The notes beneath the pieces were generated by a model, which saw only the letters and a program-made list of their open reading frames with translations, searched no databases and was not told the origin of the DNA. Below, one piece after another: positions 1 through 10,415 of a DNA stretch of 64,000 nucleotides. A program made the position numbers and the translations under genes. Position 1 is the first letter of the stretch, and each line of letters begins with the position of its first letter. The stretch comes from Monosporascus cannonballus (lineage: Eukaryota > Ascomycota > Sordariomycetes > Xylariales). The stretch lies in contig QJNS01000175.1 in the NCBI GenBank assembly GCA_004154925.1, forward strand, positions 62,001-126,000, written 5' to 3'.

Positions 1-1030
1 ATTTAAAACGTAAATAACATAATATTATAAATGTTTTTATAAATATAACGTTATTTTATAATATAAATATTAAAATGTTTTTAAAATATTTAAAATATAA
101 AAAAATTAATTAAAAATATTCTTATTATTTTATTAAATAAAAATTTTGAATTTCGTTAATTAATTAATTTAATAAATCCGAAACTAATATATTTTTATAA
201 AAAATAAATATATATAAAAAATTTTCAAAATTAATATAGTTAAAAATAAATTAAATAAAAAATAATTATTTTAAGCCGTTTTTATAAATATATTAATTAA
301 TTCCAATTTTTTAAAAAATATAAACAATTTTCTAAAAAATATTTATATTAAATATTAAATTATTATTTATTTTTAATTTAGCATATTTAAATTTAATTAA
401 TAAATATTTTAAAAATTAAAATTTATTTAATATCTTATAATTTATATATAATTAAGTATATTTTATTATATTTTAAATTATCCGATTTAATTTAAATTTT
501 AATAATATATATTATAGAGTTATTAATTAAATTATATTATATTTATTTAGTTATATAATATTAGTATTATAATTTTAAAATAAATATTTAATAAATACTT
601 AAAATAATATTTTTTATAATTAATAAAATTTATTAAAAATTTAAAAATAAACTTAAAGATAAATTAATTAAACATATAATATCAATAATTTATAAATTAT
701 ATAATTAATAAATATTAACGTTAATTTTTAAAAAAATTTATAATATATAAATACATATAATTTTTAATTATAAAAAATATTAAATTAAATTAATATAAAA
801 TAAATTCTATATTTATAAATAATATATTAATTAATAAATTAATTAAAAATAATAAATAATATAAAATTTTTATTTTAACGAAAAAATTTTTAAAAATTGT
901 TTTAAATAAAAAATTATTTATTTAAAAAATTAATTATAAAAAAATAAAAATAAATTTTTTAAAAGAAATTATAAAATATAATAATAAATAAGGTAAATAT
1001 TTTAAAACGTTAAGGAGATATGTTAATTAA
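1..1030. repeat. AT-rich RIP-type block, no gene
   Basis: The stretch is almost entirely A and T, with stop codons in every frame. The few remaining C residues are mostly in CG dinucleotides, which is the pattern left when CpA is converted to TpA. I recognise no LTR, protein motif or terminal repeat, so it is described only as degraded repeat DNA. It ends abruptly just before the MITE-like element at 1055. Confidence 0.7.
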
Positions 1031-1054
1031 TTAATAGATATAAAATGTTCTTTA

Positions 1055-1200
1055 TATACGGAAAAGTCCTATACTGATCGGCTCATATATGCTCCGTGGC
1101 TAAATTACTTAAAGTTGTGCGCGTACGATAGTACGTACAACTTCACGGAATACAACAACATAACTGATGTCCCCTATATCTGACAGGACCTTTCCGTATA
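1055..1200. mobile_element. MITE-like element with 16-bp terminal inverted repeats
   Basis: The left end TATACGGAAAAGTCCT and the inverse of the right end (AGGACCTTTCCGTATA) match at 15 of 16 positions. The element can be read as 1057-1198 flanked by a TA duplication, as in Tc1/mariner-derived MITEs. The interior (about 1115-1147) holds an imperfect palindrome around AAGTTGT...ACAACTT. It has no coding capacity. It sits exactly where the AT-rich block gives way to normal composition. The class assignment is inferred from the TIR and the TA site only. Confidence 0.65.
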
Positions 1201-1959
1201 TGGGGAGCGCTCTGCACCCCAGCTAGCTGACACTATCTCAGGACGTGGTCCGTGCACTAAGCTACATAGCTATTCTTCCAGTTCTAAGGACACGCTAGCC
1301 GATCCTTTCCTAATACAACCAACTTGTCTTCCTGAACCATCGCACTTCTCTGAAACTGCCTACGGATTTCACATGCCCGCTATCGCCCCACAGCTCCACT
1401 GAAAGCCGGGAAAGCCGGGCGGGCCTCACACGCGCCGACGCGGCAGCTAAGGCCGAACCAGCTACATACCTACCTAACATATGTACCCCGTACTACGTAA
1501 CTAGTAGTGTACATGACGCATGGGGCTTGCTAAGGTACTGGAGAATTTGATGTAACGGGGACGGACATTTTATTACTCCCTCCTATTTTAGATCGACCGT
1601 AATGAAACCTTGAGCATTCATCTTAATTCTAATCTCTAAGAAACAATCGCAACCCTTCATCCGTCTCACATTATTCGATTGCCATGAGGCAAATGTAGTT
1701 ACACCCAGCGCACGTATATTTCTTCGAATAAACTTGTGCCTGGTCGCTCAGTCGAAACCCTTTTGCCGCGCAAGTACCGGGCCCCTGTATAGCTTGCATA
1801 TGCCAGTGACCAGCTCCCTTACGATAATCTACCCCGACTACCCCGACAACCACTCGACATGCTCTAGAGCTCCCTGGAACCCCGATCTCCAAGAAGATAT
1901 ATTTGGAGACCTGGGGAACGTGTTATACGTAGGTCGCTCTAACCAATGCTGAGAGCGCC
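1201..1959. other. Intergenic / 5' flank of the 1312-aa gene
   Basis: The composition is normal. Only short, unconvincing open frames occur. It probably contains the promoter and 5' UTR of the gene starting at 1960. No recognisable element or RNA gene was seen. Confidence 0.5.
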
Positions 1960-4900
1960 ATGATGAACGACGATGGCCGAGCATCCCCCAACCCTAGTAG
2001 CATTCCCGTCTCCCGCCAGCGAATCCCTAGACTCTCAACCCCGAGTTCGTCTCGCAGTCTCGGCAGCTATGAGAGAGGAGAATCAAGCGCTGCTGGTCGC
2101 AGCTCATTGCATGATGTCACAACTGCTTCGACGGCCGTAGCACACTCTGCAGGCTATAGCACGACCGATCGAGCCAGCTCCCGCTCCCAGACCCCCGAAC
2201 ACGACCAGAGCAGACGACGATCGTACAAGGCCCGGTCCAGCGGTGGCTTCCTCCTCTCCAACGTATTCTCCCACGATACTTCGAAACCAAAACCTACTAG
2301 CCGGGACGATGGTCGTCACGCGTCTAGGATACCCGTTGACAGTCGTAGGGGGAAGTCGCCCGTCGACGTATCAGCCCGCCCGGACACTTCCCCTGCCGCG
2401 ACGGGCTTAGGACTGGGGATCGGCGGTCAAAGTTCGAGGGGCGACGGCGGTAATCGGTCTTCAAACCTCAGCGTCGAGGGTGCATACCGGGATAAGGACC
2501 AGGACCCGCGTCGCAGGTTTCCCACTAGGATCCCCTCGCCCTCCCCTAGCCGGAGCGTGTCGCCGATAGACGTGGACTCTGCCCAGATTGTGAACATGGC
2601 TCTCAACTTGAGCGAATCGAGGAGGTTGGCAAGCAGGAGGTATATCCCGAGTCCCGTACCCCCGCGGCTAAGTCCGGTTCCCGACGCGCAAGCCGGCGGC
2701 AGTCTTCAGCAGCATCTACAGCAGCAGAGGCGTGCGTCGCGAAACATGTCGCCCAGGCCCGACCATGCGCTGGTGGTCAAGAACGTATCGGGTCAGAGGC
2801 TCAACAATCCGCTACAGGGTACCTTCGACCCCGAGGGGACTTATACGTATCACTTCTCATCCTCCACACTCGATCGCGCGCAGAAGGCGAAGGAGTATCT
2901 CGAACTTATGGTTCAGTATAGACGCCTCCTACAATTTCTTCCGCCCTTAAAGCCGGACGCCTCGGATCGTTCGAGGCCGTCCACCTCGCAACCACCAACA
3001 TCACCAACCGCGTCAAGTTCCTCTTCAAACCCCTCCACTAGCTTACATCAGACACCGCTAGGCCGTCCGTATAATCCTCTCCAATACATTCGAAACCGAA
3101 AAGTCCGAACCCGGGAGCGGAAAACCATAGACGGGGAGGCGCAGGGTTTCGCCGATGTCATGAAGGTAACAGAGTGGGTCGACCGGACAGCCGCCTCCGC
3201 CGCCGCCTCACCATTAGCACCCGGGACGCCCTCGGCGCCTCTATTCCCTGTAGCTCAGGGTCATAGAGATGACGGTTCTGCCCCCTCGAATATTCCGAGG
3301 CCGACCTCGGCGCTGGGGAAGGCCAGACGGCCCCGGAACGATTGGAGCATTGACCCGGCGGATATGCTTGCCGATGCGTACTGGTTAGAACAAGACGGCA
3401 ATAAGTATCTGATCGAGGACCGCCACTACTCCAAAATATTTCCTCGGACGCAGGAGTCTCTACGGCCGCCATCGATCCAAGCCAGCGAACCCGGAAAGCC
3501 TACAAACGCAACTTCCACGGGTCAGGGCGAAGAGAAGAACCCACGGTTCAGCCTCCAGTCTGACACCGTCAGGCCGACTAAAGGCGAGATCGATATATCT
3601 CTTAGCGGGGCACGGGATCGTGCTCGACAAAAACTGCACAGTCTCAGGGGAAGCCACCGGCACACCAATTCGGCGCACCCTCATGACCTCTTTCGCTTGG
3701 GGAAAATCTCATTTTCTGATTCCTCGGACAACGAAGGCGACCGCAGAAGGAGGGGCCGCAGCGGCACGATCAGCGCTTATGGCACGGATCTGTTGGAGAA
3801 ACAGATGATAGAGATGCTTGCGAAGGAAGCCCAGGAGGAACAAAAAGAAAACGCCAGCGACGCCGGCGATAAAGAACTTAAGATGTTACCCGGGGATATC
3901 GTGAGCCACGACGGTGCGCTGCGGCACGCCGACAAGGGACGTGACCCCAGAGATTCCTACCCGGGGCTGGTGGAAGGGCAAGAGAGAGCACTCCACGCTC
4001 ACGAGCGACAAGTCTCCCCATTTCGCCGGGGGCGCATCAGCCTGGAAGTTCCCGGTCAGAACAGCAGACCATCACTGGATCTCGATAGTTCTGTGCCGGC
4101 AACTCCCGAGCTGGGACCCTCCCGAACAGGGAACTCCTACTTGCCGACCATCGGAATGGATCTTTCCCCTCCTAGTAGCCGCCCTGTGTCTCCCGCCCGG
4201 AAACCGTTTTCCAAAGTCAAGAACATATTCCGCGACCGTAGCCGGGATCGCAGCCGGGATCATAGCCGGGAACGCGTCAGTGCCCAAGAAAAGGAAGGGA
4301 AATCGGCGGCGCCGAGCGAGAATGAGTTAAGGATAGATAGCCCCATGGGGCCGCCCGAGAATCCCATGCTGTCCCCGACGCCAATGGGAAGAGCCCAGTC
4401 GCTTGACCTGCCTAGGTCTAAAAGCCCAGCTCGCAACCTCACCACGAAGACTGCAAACCAGGGTCATAAATCGCATCGGAGCATAGGAAGTATCCGATTC
4501 AAGAACGACGAGGCCGGCGGTTTGCGGGGCATCTTCAAGGGCGGCGCCAAACTTGATGGCATAATACGGGAGGGCGTGTCTAAGGTCGGCGATCTGCTCT
4601 GGCGAAAGGACGCGGACCGGGATGACGCTCCTTCGACGTCGAGTGACGAGTCGGGCGCCGAGCAGAAGCGAGGCAGGCTCATAGAGTCTGCCGAATTCCC
4701 CCAGTCGGGCTTAAACCCCATACACGAGACGCAACCCCCGCCACATTACCCGGGCACTCTACCTCCTTTCAAGTCGGTGTTGGAATCCACGAACGAGAAC
4801 CTGACATACGATAACAGCAACAACCTGGCTATCCAAAGGACCCTATCAAAGCCTACAAGTCCAAGACCAGACCGGTTCAATAAGCTTAAACCGCCGCGCA

Positions 4901-5898
4901 TCGACGTGGGCGGGACTTCCCCGTCAAGCTCCCCTGTTATGGCTCCAAGCAAACCACCAGACATGGACGTTTCTGATTCCGAGCTACGCTCCCGTGGTGA
5001 GGCCGACGACGGGCGCCTCGAGAGGCCGCGCCGGACGTCCCGGGACCTAAACACGGCCCTGTCGATCCCTGTTGTCAAGGAACCCGCCAAGCATGGTTCT
5101 GCCGTGCCCTCACTCGGGAGCCGTCGTTGGTCCAATAGACCCATCTCGGACCGGGACGCGTCTTCGCCCCGCCGGTCACAGGTCTCGAAGCGCGAGGTGG
5201 CGCGCCTGCGCGCCCTCATCCTCAGCTCCGGCATCAAGGCCATGGAGATCGCCAGGCGCGCGCACGAGCCGCAGCCGCTGTTCGCGCCCTCGGTGCTCGA
5301 CGCCAACAAGGTCATGATGGCTATGGGCACGGGCCTCACCCAAACCGACGTCCAGAAGCTCCTCGCCGGGATCCCTACGGATGCCAATGATAACGACAAC
5401 GCCAAGGGCGACGGAAACTCCTGCGCCGCCCTCATCCACCTCTCGGCGCCGCAGACGGAGCTTTTCCCGGAGACGGCACGCGTGCTTGGCCTCAGCATCG
5501 ACCGGTCGACGGGCCAGCTGCGGGCGACAGCGGGCGAGTTCGCGTCCTCGACGGCGCCGGGGCTGCAGCGCAGGGGTGACGCGCTGCGGGCGCGGCTGGC
5601 GGCGGACCTCAGCGAGCTGACGCGGCGGTGCGCCGACGACGCCGACGACGCCGGGCGCGACCTGCTCGACATGCAGCGGCTCAAGGTCAAGCACCTGACA
5701 GACGCCATGGGCGGCATGCTGCGCCGCCGCCGCCGCAGGGCCCCCTTCCGCTGGGCCCGCCGCGCCGGATGGATCGCCGTCGAGTACCTCCTCGTCGGCC
5801 TCATGTGGTGCGCCTGGTTCGTCGTCGTCGTCGTGCGCGTTGTCACTGCCATCGGCAGGGGCGTAGCCAAGGGGGTTAGGTGGCTGTTTTGGCTGTGA
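1960..5898 (+). CDS. Large fungal protein of unknown function with C-terminal membrane anchor
   Basis: This is a single uninterrupted frame of 1312 codons, starting at the tandem ATGATG at 1960 and ending at TGA 5896-5898. I do not recognise a named family. Residues 1-280 are Ser/Pro/Arg-rich and probably disordered. A more ordered block follows (about residues 285-330, around TFDPEGTYTYHFSSSTLDRA), then long low-complexity stretches including an Arg-Asp-Arg-Ser repeat near residues 755-770. A short compact segment (about residues 855-890) reads GGLRGIFKGGAKLDGIIREG and runs on into a Trp-Arg-Lys patch. The last 45 residues contain a poly-Arg patch followed by a strongly hydrophobic segment (WIAVEYLLVGLMWCAWFVVV) and a short basic tail, which looks like a tail anchor facing the cytosol. 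Codon use is GC-rich like the other live genes, with no disabling change. Function is left open; a scaffold at an internal membrane is only an inference. Confidence 0.85.
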   Translation: MMNDDGRASPNPSSIPVSRQRIPRLSTPSSSRSLGSYERGESSAAGRSSLHDVTTASTAVAHSAGYSTTDRASSRSQTPEHDQSRRRSYKARSSGGFLLSNVFSHDTSKPKPTSRDDGRHASRIPVDSRRGKSPVDVSARPDTSPAATGLGLGIGGQSSRGDGGNRSSNLSVEGAYRDKDQDPRRRFPTRIPSPSPSRSVSPIDVDSAQIVNMALNLSESRRLASRRYIPSPVPPRLSPVPDAQAGGSLQQHLQQQRRASRNMSPRPDHALVVKNVSGQRLNNPLQGTFDPEGTYTYHFSSSTLDRAQKAKEYLELMVQYRRLLQFLPPLKPDASDRSRPSTSQPPTSPTASSSSSNPSTSLHQTPLGRPYNPLQYIRNRKVRTRERKTIDGEAQGFADVMKVTEWVDRTAASAAASPLAPGTPSAPLFPVAQGHRDDGSAPSNIPRPTSALGKARRPRNDWSIDPADMLADAYWLEQDGNKYLIEDRHYSKIFPRTQESLRPPSIQASEPGKPTNATSTGQGEEKNPRFSLQSDTVRPTKGEIDISLSGARDRARQKLHSLRGSHRHTNSAHPHDLFRLGKISFSDSSDNEGDRRRRGRSGTISAYGTDLLEKQMIEMLAKEAQEEQKENASDAGDKELKMLPGDIVSHDGALRHADKGRDPRDSYPGLVEGQERALHAHERQVSPFRRGRISLEVPGQNSRPSLDLDSSVPATPELGPSRTGNSYLPTIGMDLSPPSSRPVSPARKPFSKVKNIFRDRSRDRSRDHSRERVSAQEKEGKSAAPSENELRIDSPMGPPENPMLSPTPMGRAQSLDLPRSKSPARNLTTKTANQGHKSHRSIGSIRFKNDEAGGLRGIFKGGAKLDGIIREGVSKVGDLLWRKDADRDDAPSTSSDESGAEQKRGRLIESAEFPQSGLNPIHETQPPPHYPGTLPPFKSVLESTNENLTYDNSNNLAIQRTLSKPTSPRPDRFNKLKPPRIDVGGTSPSSSPVMAPSKPPDMDVSDSELRSRGEADDGRLERPRRTSRDLNTALSIPVVKEPAKHGSAVPSLGSRRWSNRPISDRDASSPRRSQVSKREVARLRALILSSGIKAMEIARRAHEPQPLFAPSVLDANKVMMAMGTGLTQTDVQKLLAGIPTDANDNDNAKGDGNSCAALIHLSAPQTELFPETARVLGLSIDRSTGQLRATAGEFASSTAPGLQRRGDALRARLAADLSELTRRCADDADDAGRDLLDMQRLKVKHLTDAMGGMLRRRRRRAPFRWARRAGWIAVEYLLVGLMWCAWFVVVVVRVVTAIGRGVAKGVRWLFWL

Positions 5899-6881
5899 GG
5901 TGCGAAAAAGAACAGGGGAGAGGTGGAACAGGAGCGAGGGAAAAGGGGGCCAAGAAAAAGAAGAAGAAAAAAAGGGGGGGGAATAAGAGAGAAGGGGGGA
6001 GGAAGAGTGGAAGTGGGAAGAGTTGCTACGCTTACTTTTGCTCTGCCGGAGTCTGCCTTGTTTAGACGGGGACGCATGGAGTCGGTCTCTTTGTTGGATG
6101 ATACCCGGTTTGCGTTTGCGCTTTTGTTATTCTGGTTCTGATATTCCCCCACATCATCTCTGTTTCGAGGGCATTACTAGAAGAACACTATTACCCCCTC
6201 ATTGCCGACCTCTACCTACCTACAATCGCCCTTCCATCGTCTTGTCTAGTTACGCCCTCTTGTTTTGTTTTATTCATATTCCCTTTTTGTTATCTCCGCA
6301 TTGATACTTACCACCCTCCCTACCTATTTATCTACTCTAGTCTATTTGTTCACTTAGCAGTCGTCACGGCGCCTACCTACGAGCGCGGCACTCGGGGTAT
6401 GCTTTTGACAGTTTATTCGGGAGGCGCTCGTATGCGCACCCCGGGAGAGAAGGAGGTTTGAAGAAGGGGTCTAATGTGTATAGAAGGTGCTAGGTGTGTA
6501 CAGGATTTATGCATATAGTTTAGCAAGCAGAGGAGGGCGGGGCGTGCATTGATCGGTCACGTCTAATGCAAGGTTCGGCCTCCTTAGGTTTGATGAGATA
6601 CAAGGTGTAATAATAATAATAGTAATGGTCGACACGCCACAATCAGAGAATAGTGACACATGCCAGTTGGATATACTTGTGGACGTATAGTATAAGTTGT
6701 AAGAATTGGTTACAGGCCGAGACGCCTGCTTACTAAGTAGGCACCTACCGTTCATAAGAGCGTCAGCCATCGATAACGCCAGAGTCGTCTCCCCCGAAAT
6801 TCATCGCCAGACTCCCTACATTTCTGACACCATCCCCGTCCATCATCCCTTTGGTTTCTGTTGGCGTGGACTAGTCCGCCC
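5899..6881. other. Intergenic, with polypurine tract
   Basis: This stretch is the 3' flank of the gene ending at 5898. About 5904-6021 is a nearly pure purine run on the + strand (A/G tracts with short interruptions). It is followed by a pyrimidine-rich stretch at 6160-6350. No gene was recognised. The last few hundred bases precede the F-box-like pseudogene. Confidence 0.5.
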
Positions 6882-8446
6882 ATGATACCACTGCGTTCCA
6901 AGCGCGACGAGCCGGTCAAGAACATGACAACGCCAAGCACCCCCCAGCAGCTGCAAGGACGGTATGCCATCGACAATGATGCCGGTGCAGGCGAATCCGA
7001 TGGTTCGTGCTCGGAGGATGCGGCAGACGAACATTCTGCAAGCAACAAGCGCCGGGTCGAGACTGAGGGTTCTTCCTCCTGCCTAGAGGATCTGCCCGCC
7101 GAGCTGAGATCCTAGCTCCTCTCGAGCATGCCAGATCTGCTGACACTGCAGTCGCCCATCCATGCCTCTCCTATACTGCACGGACAGTACCGATGCGACC
7201 GCAACAGCGTTCTTCGCGAGTGTCTCGACCGCGAACTGGATGGCTTCCTCATCGACGCCCACGCCAGTCTGGTGTCCCAGGTGCGCGAGCTGGGTCCCCG
7301 CGGACTGACGAGAAGATCACCGGCCTTCTCGACGCCTACCGTGGTTCGCTCTCAGACTTGCGTCCACGTCCAGACGTGAACTCAGTCGACCCTGGCTACG
7401 TCCGTCGGTTGGGGGCGTTCCACATATCCGTTTCTCGGCCCCTAGCTTGCTTATTTAGCGAGTGGGCGCTCGCGAACCTCGGAAAGGCGATTCCATCATC
7501 AGCGGCTCAGGAAGGAGCAGCAGAAACGCCAGTGGTACATGGCGATTGCGACATCAGGCCGAGCAGAGGCGAGGAGATACGCTTTTTACGAGCTCTCTAC
7601 CGGTGCGAGTCCTACTATCCCTTATTCGGTCGGAATCGGGACGAGCGCCGCGGTGGGCTCCGCCAACACCGGCTCAACGAATCCTTCTTCTGCCTATTCG
7701 GCGCTTGGGAAGCCGGGGCTGTCGGATGGATCGAATTTTTCGTCAGGCAGAGGCACGAGGAGATCTTCAACGACGTCAAAGGTGCCCTGCACCCCAAAAA
7801 TACCAGGTTTATGGTCAAAAATGGATTTTATAACTACGAGGGATTGTTCGAGCTTGACGGGAAGCTTGACGGGAAGCGTGACCGCATACCCGTACTTTAA
7901 GGTTAGTCTACGGTGCGCTATGCTGGCAGAAACGGCACTCACACGCCAATTTGAACGGCAACAGATTACATGGACGGCACCTTCTCACGCGGCCTGAAGA
8001 TGGCGGCAGGGCTGCTGGCAACCGACGACTACGAGAAACTCGCCTCTGAGATGCAGCGGTGTCTCACTCATGATCAATGCCTAGATGGCCCTACGAGAAA
8101 GGCCCTCGAGTCAGTAGCACAGAACGACAGGCGTGAGATGTCGCCCAATTTCCCCGACGCCAGGGACGAGGCTGAGCAGAGGCGGGATCCGCTGGAGTTC
8201 GTTGGTGACGCCGTGTCGCCGGACGGGCCGCCACTCGCGTGGGCTCCCTTGTGGGGTGCAAAGTATACCAACATCTACGGAGAATACGTGCCAGAGTCGC
8301 TGAGGCGATTAGGCTATGTCATGTGGGACGAGCGGAGGTGGACCGATATAGGAGCGAAGGGGCTTGTTGCGAGCCAGTGGGAGACGGCGTTGGAGCTGGT
8401 CGAGGAGATCGAGGATGGCTATAATTGGGGTCCCGTGGGGCGCTGA
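6882..8446 (+). pseudogene. Broken F-box-type protein gene
   Basis: Conceptual translation matches the layout of the large ascomycete family of F-box-like proteins. An F-box core (EDLPAELRS, then LLSSMPDLLTLQSPIHASPI) is followed by a helical middle (AFHISVSRPLACLFSEWALA, EEIRFLRALYRCESYYPLFG) and a conserved tail (YGEYVPESLRRLGYVMWDER ... NWGPVGR). The reading is broken. TAG at 7113-7115 lies inside the F-box in the same frame as both flanks, where a CAG (Gln) is expected. The frame moves by one position near 7290-7310. A second shift lies near 7860-7900, beside a 12-bp tandem duplication (AGCTTGACGGGA twice). A possible intron (GTTAGT at 7902 to CAG at 7964) precedes the last exon. Translation from ATG 6882 would stop after 77 codons. 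Such F-box genes normally act as SCF ubiquitin-ligase adaptors. I judge it a non-functional copy. Sequencing error could mimic the shifts but would not readily create the C-to-T nonsense change. Confidence 0.75.
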
Positions 8447-10415
8447 AGCACGACTGCAAAACCCGAGAGGCACCTGGGGGTGCCCGGATAGGAAGCAAAC
8501 ACAGTTATCGTTCATTACGCAATTCCGCAAGGAGAGCTCACATGAGCTTCCGAGGAAAATTACGAGAGTAGAATAACTAATCCATTGCAATTCAGTCTAA
8601 GATGGCTGTTTCCGTTTGGGGGATCGTACATAAACGGATCAACACTCGCAATGACTGCGTAACTGTCATAACGTATGTGCGGGCTTTATTTAGAAACCTA
8701 TTACGAGTCTAAGGCTTACCAAGGCATGCCAAATTCACCGTGGCCCGGCACGGGGGTATCTGCGGACATCGCCATCAGACACCGCCCCCATGAAACCAAC
8801 GAGAGCCAACATCAACAGTCAGGTTGTGTTGGGTATTGTGGTGGATCCGGCTTGCCGAGTTTCCCTTCCTATGATTCAGATCAGTTGGATACAACGGTGG
8901 ATTAGGTGTCGATCCGTCCCTGTTAGAGACGAGATCATCGTGTTCGGGTCTTGCCGACGTTTATTCCTTCAGAGTTTCAGAGGAGTTGCCTATAGTGGTG
9001 GGTCGGGGGGTTGCGTTGTGTCGTTCCTCTTTGAGATAAGATTGGATTGCTTGCAGTAGCAGTCCTAAAATCTGGCCTAAACCTAGGTGTTGGCCTTTAG
9101 AACAAATCATCATTTGTTCCTAACGTGGACGTCGGATTGCAGCCAGTGCTTGCAGTACTAACTCTCCGTCCCCAGAACAGCACATCTGCCAAGGCAAATC
9201 CTGAGATTACCCAAGGAAAAATCCAACTGGGAGAGAGGTCTTCACGCCTTCCGGATTTTATTCAACTCGCCTGCGAAGACCGGAAAAACTCCTGCATTCT
9301 GGACGCTCTAGGTTAGCCTACTCATAGAGGCGAGCATATACCAGCTATATATAACCCCCCCTTAACCGGCTTACGGACCTCCAAAACCTTGCCCCGACCT
9401 TGTATCGGCGCTACAAACAAGCAATTAGTATTGGGTGAGTAAGATGTGCTAGCTTCCGATGGGTCGCAGAGAAAAATACACGGAAAAAGGAGGAATGTGA
9501 GAGTATTTAAGCAGCAAGAAGAGAGGAGGAAATAAGTACAAAAGGTTGAGATCTTATGTAGGCATAGGATGAAAAGGGTTAGTTCCCAATAGCAGATATA
9601 CTAGGAGTAAATCGATACCTGTGTAACATTCGTAATACGGTAGCCGGGTAACAGGCACTTAAGCGCTAAGGGAATTAAGGATGCCAGCAACCTGAGCCCT
9701 CAATATGACCTGCCTCGTCCCCTTTTCTAGCGGCGGTGGCCGAAGGCTTGTTTATGGCGAAGAGTTGCGTAAAATTGGTTGTATTTGGGAAGGACGAGGC
9801 CCTGTTACTTACCGATGGATGGTTGGCGTTAAAGGGGGTGACCACGGTGATTTAAGTCCTGAGTACCACTGACCACGCGTGAAGTGAGCTTGAGCTAGAG
9901 CGGCGATGCTGGCTAACCGAGTTGGGACGCTGAGGCCCAAAGTTTCGTCGACGACCACCTCTGTAGGTAGGCTGAGTATGTCTTCGCGACCATCCAGCAC
10001 AGGCAGTGTGAATGGACAGCAAAGGTAATATAACGAAATGCGATAACAAACACATCAGAGGTTGCATCTCTATCGAGTTAGCAGGAAACACCTCCATTCA
10101 ATTGCTTCTTAAAGTTTTAGTTAGCCCTTCTTTCTTTCTCCATCTATGATATTTCCAGTAGCCCTTCTATCTGCCTAGGTACATCTCCGCCTGTCCACGA
10201 TGCCAGCTAACCTAATTAACAACGGAATAAAAGCAGAGCGACATAGTAGCAGACCGAATAGGAACGCTGTAATTGCAATTATAATAGCATATAAACCCAC
10301 CTAACTTAACTGAATAAAAAGCAACGTAAGGAGGCATGTAGCAGACCGGTTCCAATGCCGCGCCCGCTTCTTAAATTGCTACATCTATCCGATGTTATAG
10401 AAACAAAGAAAAGTA
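8447..10415. other. Long intergenic stretch, nothing recognised
   Basis: About 2 kb of normal-composition DNA lies between the F-box pseudogene and the 3' end of SAC1. Only short frames with no recognisable motif occur on either strand. No tRNA, LTR or clear inverted-repeat element was found. The SAC1 3' UTR should lie at the right end. Confidence 0.45.

Noticed and set aside
4746..6152. 468-codon frame on the minus strand
   Set aside because: It is antisense to the 3' part of the 1960-5898 gene. Its Arg/Ser-rich composition is that expected of a mirror frame in GC-rich coding DNA.
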